Shown here piece after piece: positions 15,872 to 25,274 of a stretch of 34,656 nt of DNA; the stretch's first letter is position 1; the number at the start of each line of letters is the position of its first letter. Source of the DNA: Spirochaetota bacterium (GTDB taxonomy: Bacteria; Spirochaetota; UBA4802; JAFGJZ01); NCBI GenBank assembly GCA_027858855.1, contig JAQIBV010000024.1, positions 1 to 34,656 of the forward strand, in the 5' to 3' direction. A model generated the notes under the pieces. The model was not told the origin of the DNA. It worked only from the letters and a program-made list of their open reading frames with translations, and did no database searches. Position numbers and translations under genes: made by a program.

Positions 15872-15900
15872 ATTATAAGGACTATCTAATGGTTATTCAA
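15872..15900 (-). promoter_or_regulatory. Sigma70-type promoter for the acidic lipoprotein
   Basis: On the minus strand TTGAAT (15900-15895), exactly 17 bases, then TATAAT (15877-15872). The -10 is perfect and the spacing ideal. The leader to the start at 15788 is about 75-80 bases. Confidence 0.65.
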
Positions 15901-16425
15901 GCATACATTTAACAAAAAGCTTGCCTTTAAAAAATCCAAAGATTATATAGTTAATCTACTGAGATAAATGAAATTTTCAAACAATTTAACAGATTTTTTT
16001 ATAGACAGGTTTATTTTATTAATTGTATTCAGATTAGATTTTAATCAGATGCTGTCAAAAAACACTATTAAAGGGAAATAGGGGCAACAAATTTTAATCG
16101 AAAACTTCTGGAAGACGGAATTTTTAATGACCACCGGTAGACGCATCAATATTTAATTGTGGCTACTATCAGTTATTTATTATCATACAGGGTTTTTACA
16201 CAAAATTTCTGTAACATTTGTTACTATAACAGTTTCTGTATACAATACTTTACATTTGCCTGAAAAACAGGCTACCATGATTAATCAGTATAGGGGAATC
16301 AATAAAGCTGCCGACTCACCCTTTTCCATATTCTATATACAATAGTAATATAGAAATTATTAAATGCTAAAAAGAAGTTTTCTTAAGCACATATACGTAA
16401 TTACCTGTTCAATTGGATTATTAAG
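15901..16425. other. Gene-free AT-rich stretch
   Basis: About 520 bases between divergent genes. A 62-codon frame at 16157 has no ribosome site or recognisable sequence and I do not consider it a gene. GCCTG/CAGGC forms a weak hairpin near 16258-16272. The promoter of the methyltransferase operon should be here but no clear pair of boxes stands out. Confidence 0.4.
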
Positions 16426-17001
16426 ATGAAAGCTGCATTTGATAAAGTCGCAAAAAAATATGATCGATTTATGATCACGAACCGCTTATACAGGGAAAAA
16501 GAGGTCACAAAACTTCTTAATCCTTCAAACCAGCAGACAATACTTGATATCGGTGGCGGAACAGGCCGCTATGCGACACATTTATCCCAATATGCAGGCC
16601 ACATAACTCTTGTTGATATCAGTACAAAAATGACCGAAAAAATCGCTCAAAACAGTAAAATAACGATAATTAATGAAAATTTTCTGAACACCGACCTGAC
16701 CAGCATGCATTACGACTTTGTCATCATGTGCGATGTGTACCATCATCTCAGAGATAAGAATGCGCTTCTTGAAAAAATCACACTACATCTAAAAAAAGGC
16801 GGGAAACTGCTGATCTATGACTTCGATAAATCATTCATAAAAACAGGTCTGTTTAAACTTTTCGAAGAGATTCTTTTTTTTGAAAGACTCTTCTTTGAAA
16901 AATTATCACACACCCGTCTTTTCATAAAACAGTATGGATTCAGGGAAATCTCTATTTTTCGGGATAAAAACATGTATATCGCTCTTTGGGAAAAGGAATA
17001 A
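16426..17001 (+). CDS. Class I SAM-dependent methyltransferase (short)
   Basis: The 191-residue product has the Rossmann SAM-binding motif I, ILDIGGGTGRYATHL (39-53), an acidic residue at the end of strand 2 (LVDIS, Asp64), and the motif IV strand IMCDVYHHL. The arrangement resembles UbiE/BioC-like enzymes, but at 191 residues little is left for substrate recognition. No signal or membrane segment. It is the first gene of a three-gene operon; the next methyltransferase follows after three bases. Substrate unknown. Confidence 0.85.
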   Translation: MKAAFDKVAKKYDRFMITNRLYREKEVTKLLNPSNQQTILDIGGGTGRYATHLSQYAGHITLVDISTKMTEKIAQNSKITIINENFLNTDLTSMHYDFVIMCDVYHHLRDKNALLEKITLHLKKGGKLLIYDFDKSFIKTGLFKLFEEILFFERLFFEKLSHTRLFIKQYGFREISIFRDKNMYIALWEKE

Positions 17002-17004
17002 CAG

Positions 17005-17886
17005 ATGATCGCAAAGTTGCCAGCATACCTACACCTCTGCAAACGATACATCCAGGGATACCGCATACGCAAAAATGAATACTTGCGCGGTTACGACTTC
17101 GCAGCCAGTACCTACCAACGATGGCTCGACCTGATGTCAAAACATACCGATAATATAATCGGCCCTGAATCTGTTCCATTTGTAGATAGTGCTCATATTC
17201 TCGATTTTTGTTGTGGAACCGGCTACATCAGTTCCCGAATATCAAAAATGCTAACTGAAAAAGCGATTATCGACTATCATGTAACCGCATGCGATATTTC
17301 ACCTGGAATGATTCAAAAAGCAGTAGAAAAAAATTTACCCGGTGTTCACTATCTTTGCTCAGACGGCATGGAACTTTTACTTAAAACTGCCACCGATAGC
17401 ATAGATGCCCTGTTTTGCGGATGGGCTGTCTACTACTTTAACCATAACCGGCTATTTAAAGAGTGGAGTCGTGTACTGAAACCGCACTCCTCCATTGCAA
17501 TAATTGCTAACTGCAAAGGGACACTACGTGACATTGAAAAAATATTCGTTACCGTCATGACCGAAGACCCTGACAACGTAGAAAAAATTATGGATGTGCG
17601 ATTCAGCATCCCAACAGGATTAAAATACCTTAGTAAGTCCTTAAAAAAGTTCGGATTTTCCCCTGTTTATGAAAGTACAAACGAAGAGAAAGTTATATTT
17701 AAAACAGCAGAAGACCTCTTAAACTGGCTTTATGAGACAGGCGCTATCGCAGGTACGCGTCAGATATTCAAAGATTACAGCCGAGCAGAGCAGAAACTGA
17801 TTAACTATATAAAAAAATACAGACGTGACTCAAACGGTTTCTATTCTGTTAACCATAAGTTTATAAGTGGAATCTACAAAAGATAA
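17005..17886 (+). CDS. Class I SAM-dependent methyltransferase (second)
   Basis: This 293-residue protein has motif I ILDFCCGTGYISSR (65-78), Asp97 in ACDIS, and the motif IV segment DALFCGWAVYYF. The N-terminal 60 residues are basic and Tyr-rich and may help bind substrate. It is not a close duplicate of the preceding methyltransferase, so the pair probably modifies different positions or forms a heteromer. The C-terminal third is helical and Lys-rich. It is followed after 39 bases by a radical SAM gene with a strong ribosome site. Confidence 0.85.
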   Translation: MIAKLPAYLHLCKRYIQGYRIRKNEYLRGYDFAASTYQRWLDLMSKHTDNIIGPESVPFVDSAHILDFCCGTGYISSRISKMLTEKAIIDYHVTACDISPGMIQKAVEKNLPGVHYLCSDGMELLLKTATDSIDALFCGWAVYYFNHNRLFKEWSRVLKPHSSIAIIANCKGTLRDIEKIFVTVMTEDPDNVEKIMDVRFSIPTGLKYLSKSLKKFGFSPVYESTNEEKVIFKTAEDLLNWLYETGAIAGTRQIFKDYSRAEQKLINYIKKYRRDSNGFYSVNHKFISGIYKR

Positions 17887-17925
17887 AATTTCATTCTCAT
17901 ATCAAACCCCTACGAGGAGGCCACA

Positions 17926-19197
17926 GTGTTCTTATCCAATTTTTTTACCTTTTTTGTAATGATCTTTGATATGCGTGTTCACAGGTTTTTTAAACATGTA
18001 AACGCTCTATACAAAGCTGACCCTTCTTACTCGCGCAAAAAAATAGTCCGCTATTTTTTGAACTACATTAAGAATGAAAAGATCACCCGCCATGACCGCG
18101 ACTACATCTTTACCTCATTTGCTCCTCCCATGCTATCCAGGGCTTTTATGTCAAATTTATTGGCCGTTCGAGACAAGGAACAGCATATTTTCACGCAACA
18201 GGCTCAGGCTCGAAGAAGCGCCCCTATCTCATTCTTTCTTTCAATAACAGATAAGTGTAACTTTAACTGTACCCACTGCAGTGCAAAAAACAGACAAAAC
18301 GGAAATGAACTTACCACAGAAGAGTGGAAACAGGTTATTTACGACATTCAGAATATGGGCACATCTATAATCGGGCTTACCGGTGGAGAACCACTAATGC
18401 ATAAGAATATTGTTGAAATTGTCCAATCAATCTCTGACAAATCCACATCAATACTCTATACAAATGGAAGCCTCCTAACACCGAAGATGGCAGCAGACCT
18501 CAAAAATTCTGGTCTCTGGGCGGTTGGGATAAGCCTCGATTCATTTGATGAAGCGGAACACAATGCAGTTCGCAATAATGATTCATCATTTAAACATGCA
18601 ATCCAGGCCGTTAAAAACGCCGCTAGCGCCAATTTATACCCGATGTGTCAACTGGTAGGTTATAGAGATCGAATCAATAAAAAGTTTTTTCTGAACTATA
18701 TGAAATTTGCAAAAAAGATTGGGGCAAAAGAGGTACGTGTACTGGAACCTATCAAATCCGGTGCACTTAGTAAAAAGGATGCTAGCTTTTTCTTAACCAC
18801 AAACGAAAGAATAGACCTGATTGCAATTCAAAGATGGATCAATAGCAAATTCGGATTACCCAAAATGACTACCTTTGCCAATACCGAAAGTTTTGATCAG
18901 TTCGGATGTGGTGCAGGAACACAGCACTCATATATAATGTCACATGGCGAACTGCTACCATGTGACTTTGTTCCATTATCATTCGGCAACGTTCGTAAAA
19001 AACCTGTCAAAGAGTTATGGACGGCGATGACAGATTGTATAGGTAATCCTAAAAACGGTTGTTTTGCCTTCACTATTCAGAACGATATGATAAAACACGG
19101 TTCCAGGTCGCTTCCTTTACCAGAAAAGATATCGAGGCAGATATGCACGGATCATCGTTCGGAAAAATTACCAAAGATGTACACCGTACTCGTATAA
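17926..19197 (+). CDS. Radical SAM protein with SPASM/twitch-like C-terminus
   Basis: The 423-residue protein starts at GTG behind CGAGGAGG. The radical SAM cluster motif is CNFNCTHC (Cys111, 115, 118) and the SAM-binding LTGGEP is at 151-156. After the barrel come Cys328 and Cys346 in the pattern Cys-x12-Gly-x4-Cys, with further Cys at 371, 379 and 407, as in auxiliary-cluster twitch or SPASM domains. The first 100 residues are an unusual basic, helical extension. Such enzymes mature peptides or modify small molecules. No candidate precursor peptide was found nearby (19198-19412 has only frames under 15 codons), so a RiPP role is not supported. Operon mates are two methyltransferases. Confidence 0.85.
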   Translation: MFLSNFFTFFVMIFDMRVHRFFKHVNALYKADPSYSRKKIVRYFLNYIKNEKITRHDRDYIFTSFAPPMLSRAFMSNLLAVRDKEQHIFTQQAQARRSAPISFFLSITDKCNFNCTHCSAKNRQNGNELTTEEWKQVIYDIQNMGTSIIGLTGGEPLMHKNIVEIVQSISDKSTSILYTNGSLLTPKMAADLKNSGLWAVGISLDSFDEAEHNAVRNNDSSFKHAIQAVKNAASANLYPMCQLVGYRDRINKKFFLNYMKFAKKIGAKEVRVLEPIKSGALSKKDASFFLTTNERIDLIAIQRWINSKFGLPKMTTFANTESFDQFGCGAGTQHSYIMSHGELLPCDFVPLSFGNVRKKPVKELWTAMTDCIGNPKNGCFAFTIQNDMIKHGSRSLPLPEKISRQICTDHRSEKLPKMYTVLV

Positions 19198-19412
19198 ACC
19201 AGGAGTAAATTCACAACAAATTTTAACACCAGAAACTTCAGGAATACTTAAGGCTAATGTGGAGTTTTTTGCAAATATGAGAGATCACAAAGATAAGGGT
19301 TGCTCAAGATAAGGTTTTCCGACGCAACCTTAGGTAAAATTATCTTTACAAATGTTGATTGGCCAATTGATATGTTCCTTAGTATTATTTTGCGCCATAA
19401 TTCGGAGGAAAC

Positions 19413-21065
19413 ATGACAAAATTAAATAAACTGAGTAAATTCAACGGACGAAAAGGCCCCGTTGTTCTGATTATTATGGACGGTGTTGGCAACGCACCCG
19501 ATTATCCCGGTAACGCATTTATTAACGCGCGTACGCCAACCCTCGATTCACTTAAATCAAAATATCTGAACACCGAAATCAAGGCGCATGGAACAGCTGT
19601 TGGGCTGCCATCTGATGAAGACATGGGTAACTCGGAGGTCGGACACAATGCTTTAGGCGCCGGTCGTATCTTTGATCAGGGAGCAAAACTTGTAGAAAAG
19701 GCTCTTCTTTCTGGCGATATATTCACCACTGACGCATGGAAAGAGGTAGTACAAAAGCCCATAACAGATAATACTACACTCCATTTTCTGGGTCTTTTGT
19801 CAGACGGAAACGTACACTCTAACATTGCCCACCTCTTTAAAATGCTTGAACGAGCAGCCAACGAAGGTATAAAAAACGTACGTGTTCACATTCTTCTTGA
19901 TGGACGCGATGTTCCGGAAACATCAGGCCTTGAATATGTTAACGCGCTTGAAGATGAGCTGAAAAAACTTAATAGCCGTGGGCTCGACTATAGAATTGCT
20001 TCCGGTGGCGGCCGCATGATCACCACAATGGATCGTTACGGAGCCGACTGGCGCATTGTTGAAAGGGGCTGGCAGGCTCACGTCCTGGGAGAAGCTGCTC
20101 CTTTTAAATCCGCAACAGAGGCTATTGAATTTTTCCGTGCAGAGAAGCCGGGTCTGGCCGATCAATTTCTTCCATCTTTTACAATCATTGATGAAAATGG
20201 TCCAGTCGGAACTATTGAAGACGGTGATTCCGTAATATTTTTTAACTATCGAGGTGATCGTTCAATTGAAATCACTCAAACTTTTGAAAAAAAAGAATTT
20301 GATAAATTTGACCGCAAACGATTTCCCAATATTGTATATGCCGGAATGATGGAATATGATGGAGACCTACATCTTCCAAAAAACTATCTTGTACAACCGC
20401 CTGAAATTGACCGTTCTATCTCGGAGTACCTTGCAAATGCTAATGTAAAACAGTTTGCAATATCAGAGACTCAGAAGTTCGGACATGTTACCTACTTCTG
20501 GAACGGAAATAAAACTGGTAAATTTAACGAAGAAACAGAAACCTATAAAGAGATAACTTCTGATCGGGTTCCCTTTGAAGAACGGCCGTGGATGAAAGCC
20601 GCAGATATTACCGACGCCGTAATTGAAGCAATTGAAAGTGGAGAATATCCATTCATTCGTCTGAACTTTGCCAACGGTGACATGGTTGGCCATACAGGTC
20701 ATCTTGAGGCAGCGATTACTGCGATGCAAACTGTTGATCTTTCTATCGAGAGATTACTTCCGGTAATCGAAAAAGCCGGTGGTATCGCGGTTATTACCGC
20801 AGACCATGGAAACCTTGACGAGATGTGGGAGCTGGATAAAAACGGAGAAATTCTGTATAACAAAGACAACAAACCAAAGAAGCGAACAGCACATACCCTG
20901 AACAAGGTACCGTTTATTATTTTTGATCCTCAATATAACAACGAATACAGGCTTGCAAAACTTGAGAATGAACCGGGTCTTGGAAATGTGGCATCTACTC
21001 TGCTTAACCTTCTTGGTTATGATAAACCCGAAGAATACTACCCATCGATCATTTCATTCGACTAA
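19413..21065 (+). CDS. gpmI: 2,3-bisphosphoglycerate-independent phosphoglycerate mutase
   Basis: The 550-residue enzyme has the alkaline-phosphatase-superfamily metal site: LIIMDGVG (Asp23), catalytic Ser74 in MGNSEVGHN, and the C-terminal GDMVGHTGH and ITADHGNLDEM metal ligands. It interconverts 3- and 2-phosphoglycerate with Mn2+ in glycolysis and gluconeogenesis. Length is a little above the usual 510, mostly from a longer N-terminus and a Lys-rich insertion near KNGEILYNKDNKPKK. The ATG follows TCGGAGGAAAC. glgA starts six bases after the stop, so the two are coupled. Confidence 0.95.
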   Translation: MTKLNKLSKFNGRKGPVVLIIMDGVGNAPDYPGNAFINARTPTLDSLKSKYLNTEIKAHGTAVGLPSDEDMGNSEVGHNALGAGRIFDQGAKLVEKALLSGDIFTTDAWKEVVQKPITDNTTLHFLGLLSDGNVHSNIAHLFKMLERAANEGIKNVRVHILLDGRDVPETSGLEYVNALEDELKKLNSRGLDYRIASGGGRMITTMDRYGADWRIVERGWQAHVLGEAAPFKSATEAIEFFRAEKPGLADQFLPSFTIIDENGPVGTIEDGDSVIFFNYRGDRSIEITQTFEKKEFDKFDRKRFPNIVYAGMMEYDGDLHLPKNYLVQPPEIDRSISEYLANANVKQFAISETQKFGHVTYFWNGNKTGKFNEETETYKEITSDRVPFEERPWMKAADITDAVIEAIESGEYPFIRLNFANGDMVGHTGHLEAAITAMQTVDLSIERLLPVIEKAGGIAVITADHGNLDEMWELDKNGEILYNKDNKPKKRTAHTLNKVPFIIFDPQYNNEYRLAKLENEPGLGNVASTLLNLLGYDKPEEYYPSIISFD

Positions 21066-21071
21066 GATCAA

Positions 21072-22529
21072 ATGATCAGGAAAGACCAACAAAAAATAGT
21101 TGTAATTGCCGCTGCTGAAGCCGCCCCCTTTGTATGGACAGGGGGGCTTGGTAAAACTGCCGGCGCATTGGCTGAAGGATGCGCTAAGGCAGGCTTTTCT
21201 GTTTTTCTATTTTTACCACGTTATAAATCCGTCTCTATAACAGAATGCGAAAAGATTACAGAACCGCTCACAGTCGACATGGGCATAACTAAACGTACAG
21301 CCGCTCTCTACAAATCGAAACAGATGAAGGGAGTTACTACCATATTTGTTGAGCACAACGAACTATTTGACCGCCGGGGGCTTTACGCTTCCAGCGAAGG
21401 AGCCTATCCCGACAACTGTGCACGCTTCTCGTTTTTCTCGCATGCAGTACTGGCAGCTCTTCCCATTTTGGGTATTTCACCCGACCTGATACATGCACAC
21501 GACTGGCATTGTGCGCTCATCCCCCTGCTGATAAAAACTATCTATGGGTCGCTTAAAGAGCTGAAAAGATGCAAATCACTTTTTACAATTCATTCAATGG
21601 ATTTCCAGGGAGTATTTCCACCAACCGATATTGTATGGACGGGCATTGGTTGGGAAGGCTACACAGATGACAATCTTAAACTGGGTGAATCGATTAATCT
21701 TCTGAAGAGTGCTATTATCTGGGCCGACGCTGTTAACACTCAGAGTGACCGCTATGCCCAAGAGATCGCAACCGATGGGAATAACCCTCTATCTCCTCTG
21801 CTGGCTGAGCGGGAACGTCACTCTGTTGTTAATGGTATTGACTATCAGAGATACAACCCGGCAAGTGACAAACTTATAGCAACACGCTTCAGCGCTACCG
21901 ACATGGCCGGTAAAACAGCCTGCAAATCGGCTCTTCAACGCCGGGCCGGGTTGCCGCTTGAAAGTAACACAGCACTAATTTCACTCTATACGCCTCTTGA
22001 ATACCAGAAAGGTGTAAAACTTTTTGCCGACACCATCGGCCCCTATCTTGCAAATCATGAACTACAATGTATCATATGCGGAACCGGCAATTTCGCCATA
22101 ACACAACAGCTTGAATATCTGCAGAAAATCTTCCCTCAAAAGGTATCATTCATTCCTGATGACAACGAAGATTTATACCATGCTGTTTTAGCTGGTTCGG
22201 ACTTTCTTATGCTACCCTCGTACAATGAGCCATATCAGACTCACACATTTAAAGCATGTTGTTACGGAACGATTCCTCTTGTGACTGAACGCGGCTCTCT
22301 GGTTGACCGAATGAAACCATGGAATTCAGACCAGAAAGAGGGTTTCTGTTTTATCGCCTCTGATGTTACTTCAGAATCGATTACCAATCTTACCGATTCA
22401 GCGCTTAATATTTATTCATCTTCTGATCTGCCAATCATTCAAAGAAACGCAATGCACCTCTCTTTTCCGTTTACCGAGACTATCCAGGAATATTCCACAC
22501 TTTATAACCTGCTTATTAAACAGAGCTAA
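21072..22529 (+). CDS. glgA: Glycogen synthase-like glycosyltransferase (GT5)
   Basis: The 485-residue protein follows GlgA throughout: APFVWTGGLGKTAGAL (18-33), HAHDWHCALIPLL (141-153), TIHSMDFQG (172-180), VVNGIDYQRYNP, EYQKGVKLF, and PSYNEP (382-387) with the catalytic Glu386. It would extend alpha-1,4-glucan from ADP-glucose. Two usual ligands differ: the Lys of KxGGL is Trp22, and the Arg of the SRL-xxQKG block appears replaced (Tyr/Thr around 306-307). Activity or donor may therefore be altered. It lies six bases after gpmI without its own ribosome site. Confidence 0.8.
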   Translation: MIRKDQQKIVVIAAAEAAPFVWTGGLGKTAGALAEGCAKAGFSVFLFLPRYKSVSITECEKITEPLTVDMGITKRTAALYKSKQMKGVTTIFVEHNELFDRRGLYASSEGAYPDNCARFSFFSHAVLAALPILGISPDLIHAHDWHCALIPLLIKTIYGSLKELKRCKSLFTIHSMDFQGVFPPTDIVWTGIGWEGYTDDNLKLGESINLLKSAIIWADAVNTQSDRYAQEIATDGNNPLSPLLAERERHSVVNGIDYQRYNPASDKLIATRFSATDMAGKTACKSALQRRAGLPLESNTALISLYTPLEYQKGVKLFADTIGPYLANHELQCIICGTGNFAITQQLEYLQKIFPQKVSFIPDDNEDLYHAVLAGSDFLMLPSYNEPYQTHTFKACCYGTIPLVTERGSLVDRMKPWNSDQKEGFCFIASDVTSESITNLTDSALNIYSSSDLPIIQRNAMHLSFPFTETIQEYSTLYNLLIKQS

Positions 22530-22626
22530 GCAAGTATCATTTCCTTAAGTATTATGTCATATATGCCGATATTCGAGTAAGTACTAATTCGATGTAACAT
22601 GTACAACAATTTCTTATGGGGACGAT

Positions 22627-23844
22627 ATGAAAATCTGTAAACAGGCAATATCTTTGCTTTTACTCCTGAACGCATCCTTTATGTTTGCACAGGAGAAGGA
22701 TACAAAGGAAACTGCCGAAAAAACAGAAACACCATCCGCCGTAGAGGAGACAACCGCTACAAAAACTGATAAACCGGCAAAAAAAGAAGCGGACCCTGTA
22801 ATTTCTGATAAACAGCGTGAAAACGATATAAAGGGCGCAGCATATATACGGAAAACTCTCAAATTTGGAACTCAAAAAGATCGGTCCATTGCAATCCGAA
22901 ATATTAACCGTATACGTACACCTGAATTAAAAAACGAGCTGATTGATGAGGTTCTAAAAAGTCTGACAGATGAGAACAACACATCTGTCATCATCCATAC
23001 TATCAACATTGCCTCAAAAATGAAACGTAAAGAGGCCGCTAAGGTAATTGCATCACACCTGTCAAACCCAGAAAATGATGTTAAGGTAGCTGCGGTCTAT
23101 GCGCTTAAAGAGCTGGAGGCAAAAGACACCACGCCGACACTGATCAAAGAGCTTAAAGACCAAGATTTTTCAGAGAATTCTAACTATGTTGAGGGACTTC
23201 TGGTTACACTTGGATCTTTCGAAGAGAAATCCCTCTTGGATTTCGCCAAAAAAAAGATTGAGGAGCCGGAAACGACAGCCTTTCACCGTCTCAGACTGAT
23301 ACTTTTTCTTGGTGATAGCAAAACAACTGCGGCAGCCCCCTTTCTAAAAGAAATTTTTACAAATGAAGATGAGGATCTTTCATCACGCTCCTACGCAGTC
23401 AGCGCCCTTGCCCGCATGGATGAAAAGAGTGCAATTGCCGATATCAACAAAGAAATTGAAAAAATTGATGGTTTTCCATTCAAAAAGAAACAGAAATTCT
23501 ATAATTTTTACATCTATTGTATCACATCACTTGTCCGTCTGGGAGACGCTAAAGCTTACCCTCGTCTTGAAGAATCGCTTAAAAGCGATAATGCCGGTGT
23601 TCGTCTGCAGGCCATTCAACTGATGAAAGACTTAAAAGATAAAAGATCAATTGACATTTTAACCTATAAGGCAGAATATGATCCGAATCCAAGAGTTCGT
23701 AACGAAGCTAAAAAAGTACTTAAAGAGCAATTTGATGTCGACCCTGATAAAGATTCCGAAGAAGATGAAAAAGAAGATTCAATCACTGATGATCCCGGTA
23801 TTGAGGATGATGAAGCGACCGATGATGTGTCTGTTGAAGAATGA
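22627..23844 (+). CDS. Exported HEAT-repeat protein
   Basis: The 405-residue product has a signal peptide (MKICKQAISLLLLLNASFMF, cleavage after AQ) and then a 40-residue Thr/Glu/Lys linker. Residues about 75-370 are alpha-alpha repeats of HEAT/PBS type, for example DVKVAAVYALKELEAK and AGVRLQAIQLMKDLKDK with DPNPRVRNEAKKVLKE. The last 40 residues are very acidic (Asp/Glu). It is probably a periplasmic scaffold binding another protein. It overlaps the start of the following membrane protein gene, so the two are likely produced together. Confidence 0.8.
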   Translation: MKICKQAISLLLLLNASFMFAQEKDTKETAEKTETPSAVEETTATKTDKPAKKEADPVISDKQRENDIKGAAYIRKTLKFGTQKDRSIAIRNINRIRTPELKNELIDEVLKSLTDENNTSVIIHTINIASKMKRKEAAKVIASHLSNPENDVKVAAVYALKELEAKDTTPTLIKELKDQDFSENSNYVEGLLVTLGSFEEKSLLDFAKKKIEEPETTAFHRLRLILFLGDSKTTAAAPFLKEIFTNEDEDLSSRSYAVSALARMDEKSAIADINKEIEKIDGFPFKKKQKFYNFYIYCITSLVRLGDAKAYPRLEESLKSDNAGVRLQAIQLMKDLKDKRSIDILTYKAEYDPNPRVRNEAKKVLKEQFDVDPDKDSEEDEKEDSITDDPGIEDDEATDDVSVEE

Positions 23845-24283
23845 GCACTCTAACAAGAAAGAGGCCATTCTCTACCCACAGGCAGTATACGAGCAGCGCT
23901 CTTTCATTCAGCATTTTAAGGATATTGTCTATCTTACAGTATTTGTTATTTTGGCTGCAATAATTTCGATCATCGTAATGAATCTGCTGACCTACCCTGT
24001 TCTTCTTCTGGTTAACGAGGGGACTGAACTGTTTACACGCGTTTTTATATATACTCTGCTCTTTATCATAGCCCTGTTTATTCTATCCAAGTTGATTTCA
24101 ACAATTAAATACTATATTGCAAGCGATCTTCCACTACTAAAAATCATTCCCCAAATTTTAATAGGGAGAATTAAAGCATTTTTTATTCTTATAACATCAA
24201 CCGTTTTTGTGGTTCTTTTACTATTGGCGCTCTATTCGCTTTTTACTTACAATAATAAATTCATTATTAATCTTTTTTCTTAG
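23825..24283 (+). CDS. Small membrane protein with three transmembrane helices
   Basis: A frame running past the HEAT gene encodes ILYPQAVYEQRSFIQHFKD and then three hydrophobic helices: around YLTVFVILAAIISIIVM, FIYTLLFIIALFILSKLI and FFILITSTVFVVLLLLALY. The start is uncertain. ATG at 23825 (MCLLKNEHSN) gives 152 residues and overlaps the HEAT gene by 20 bases; the frame extends further upstream but that part is only the HEAT gene in another frame. It resembles Yip1-like integral membrane proteins in layout. The next gene follows after 14 bases with CAGGACGAGC before its ATG. Confidence 0.6.
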   Translation: MCLLKNEHSNKKEAILYPQAVYEQRSFIQHFKDIVYLTVFVILAAIISIIVMNLLTYPVLLLVNEGTELFTRVFIYTLLFIIALFILSKLISTIKYYIASDLPLLKIIPQILIGRIKAFFILITSTVFVVLLLLALYSLFTYNNKFIINLFS

Positions 24284-24297
24284 CAGGACGAGCAACC

Positions 24298-25260
24298 ATG
24301 GCCTCCCTTATTAACTTTGATAAATATTTTAATAACTTCCCACAAATGGAAAGGGAAACTGATTTTGATTTTTTCTGGAAAAATTCCATTATAGATCTCA
24401 AACGCATTGCAATTGAACCTGTAAACCATGAGAACAGCCGGCTCTCTTCACCCCGTTTCACTGTTACCGACATAACCTACAAGAGTTTTGCCCGTACCTC
24501 GATACAGGCACGCCTCTATATGCCAAAGAAAAGGAAACATCCACGGCCGGTTATTATTATACACGACTATCTTGAAGGCACAGCATTCAAAGGGTACAAA
24601 CTGGAAACTGACTTTGCCTACCTGTTCATAACGCTCAGAGGACATCAAATTCTTAAAGGCATAGATTTTTCAAACCAGAAGAAGGGTTTTGAAGTGGAAT
24701 CCCCCGGTTATATGATAGAGAACATTCTGGATCCCGACAACTACTACCTCAAGGGAGTTTATCTTGACTGCTATCGGGCTATCGACCTACTTCGTCTCTA
24801 CAAAGACATCGACTGTTCGTCTATAGGAATTATAGGCAAGGGAATAGGTGGAGCTGCTGCAGCTTTCTGTGCAACATCTTCGAAACGGATAAGTGCTGTA
24901 GTTCTAGATTCACTCTCTTTCTCTGATCTTCCGAAAAGTCAGAACCTTGCCGATGGACCTGCTAGTGGAGAGATAAATACATTCGTTAGCAATGCTCGTG
25001 GAAGACGCAAGGTTCTTCGACGTAACCTTTCATACTTCGACGCGGTACATTTTTCAGACAAGTTCGAGACCCCATTGCTTATGACAACGGGCATAAGGGC
25101 TCAATCGGCACCGGCTGAATGTATATTTTCATTTTTTAATGCTTCGGCAAGTAGTGACAAAACCATGGAGATCTACCCTTCAGATACTGAAACTGCCGGT
25201 GGAGCACAGCAATTCAAAAAGAGCCTTACATGGCTTAAAAAAAGAGTCTACATCAAATAG
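24298..25260 (+). CDS. Acetyl xylan esterase-fold protein lacking the catalytic triad
   Basis: The 320-residue protein follows the AXE1/cephalosporin deacetylase family: an N-terminal FFW segment, ARLYMPKK, PVIIIHDYLEG, LFITLRGHQ, YLKGVYLDCYRAIDLL and IGIIGKGIGGAAAAF. At the nucleophile elbow GxSxGG the Ser is Gly182. The Asp position (usually GxxD before the next helix) is Ala268 in GIRAQSAP, and the His position (YPxxxHEGG-like) is occupied by Asp-Thr-Glu-Thr (296-299). All three triad residues are gone while the fold markers remain, so it is probably a pseudoenzyme with a binding role. It has no signal peptide. It is the last gene of the HEAT operon. Confidence 0.75.
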   Translation: MASLINFDKYFNNFPQMERETDFDFFWKNSIIDLKRIAIEPVNHENSRLSSPRFTVTDITYKSFARTSIQARLYMPKKRKHPRPVIIIHDYLEGTAFKGYKLETDFAYLFITLRGHQILKGIDFSNQKKGFEVESPGYMIENILDPDNYYLKGVYLDCYRAIDLLRLYKDIDCSSIGIIGKGIGGAAAAFCATSSKRISAVVLDSLSFSDLPKSQNLADGPASGEINTFVSNARGRRKVLRRNLSYFDAVHFSDKFETPLLMTTGIRAQSAPAECIFSFFNASASSDKTMEIYPSDTETAGGAQQFKKSLTWLKKRVYIK

Positions 25261-25274
25261 GCATCAGCACCAGG

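Noticed and set aside
16157-16345. 62-codon plus-strand frame before the methyltransferase operon
   Set aside because: No ribosome site, no recognisable motif and a composition expected from AT-rich intergenic DNA.
19198-19412. Possible precursor peptide for the radical SAM enzyme
   Set aside because: Only frames of 8-15 codons without ribosome sites are present. The GGTTGC/GCAACC pair here is more likely a weak hairpin.
23841-23963. ATG overlapping the HEAT stop (ATGA) as the start of the next gene
   Set aside because: That frame gives a 40-residue product with no membrane helices; the adjacent frame carries the three-helix protein.
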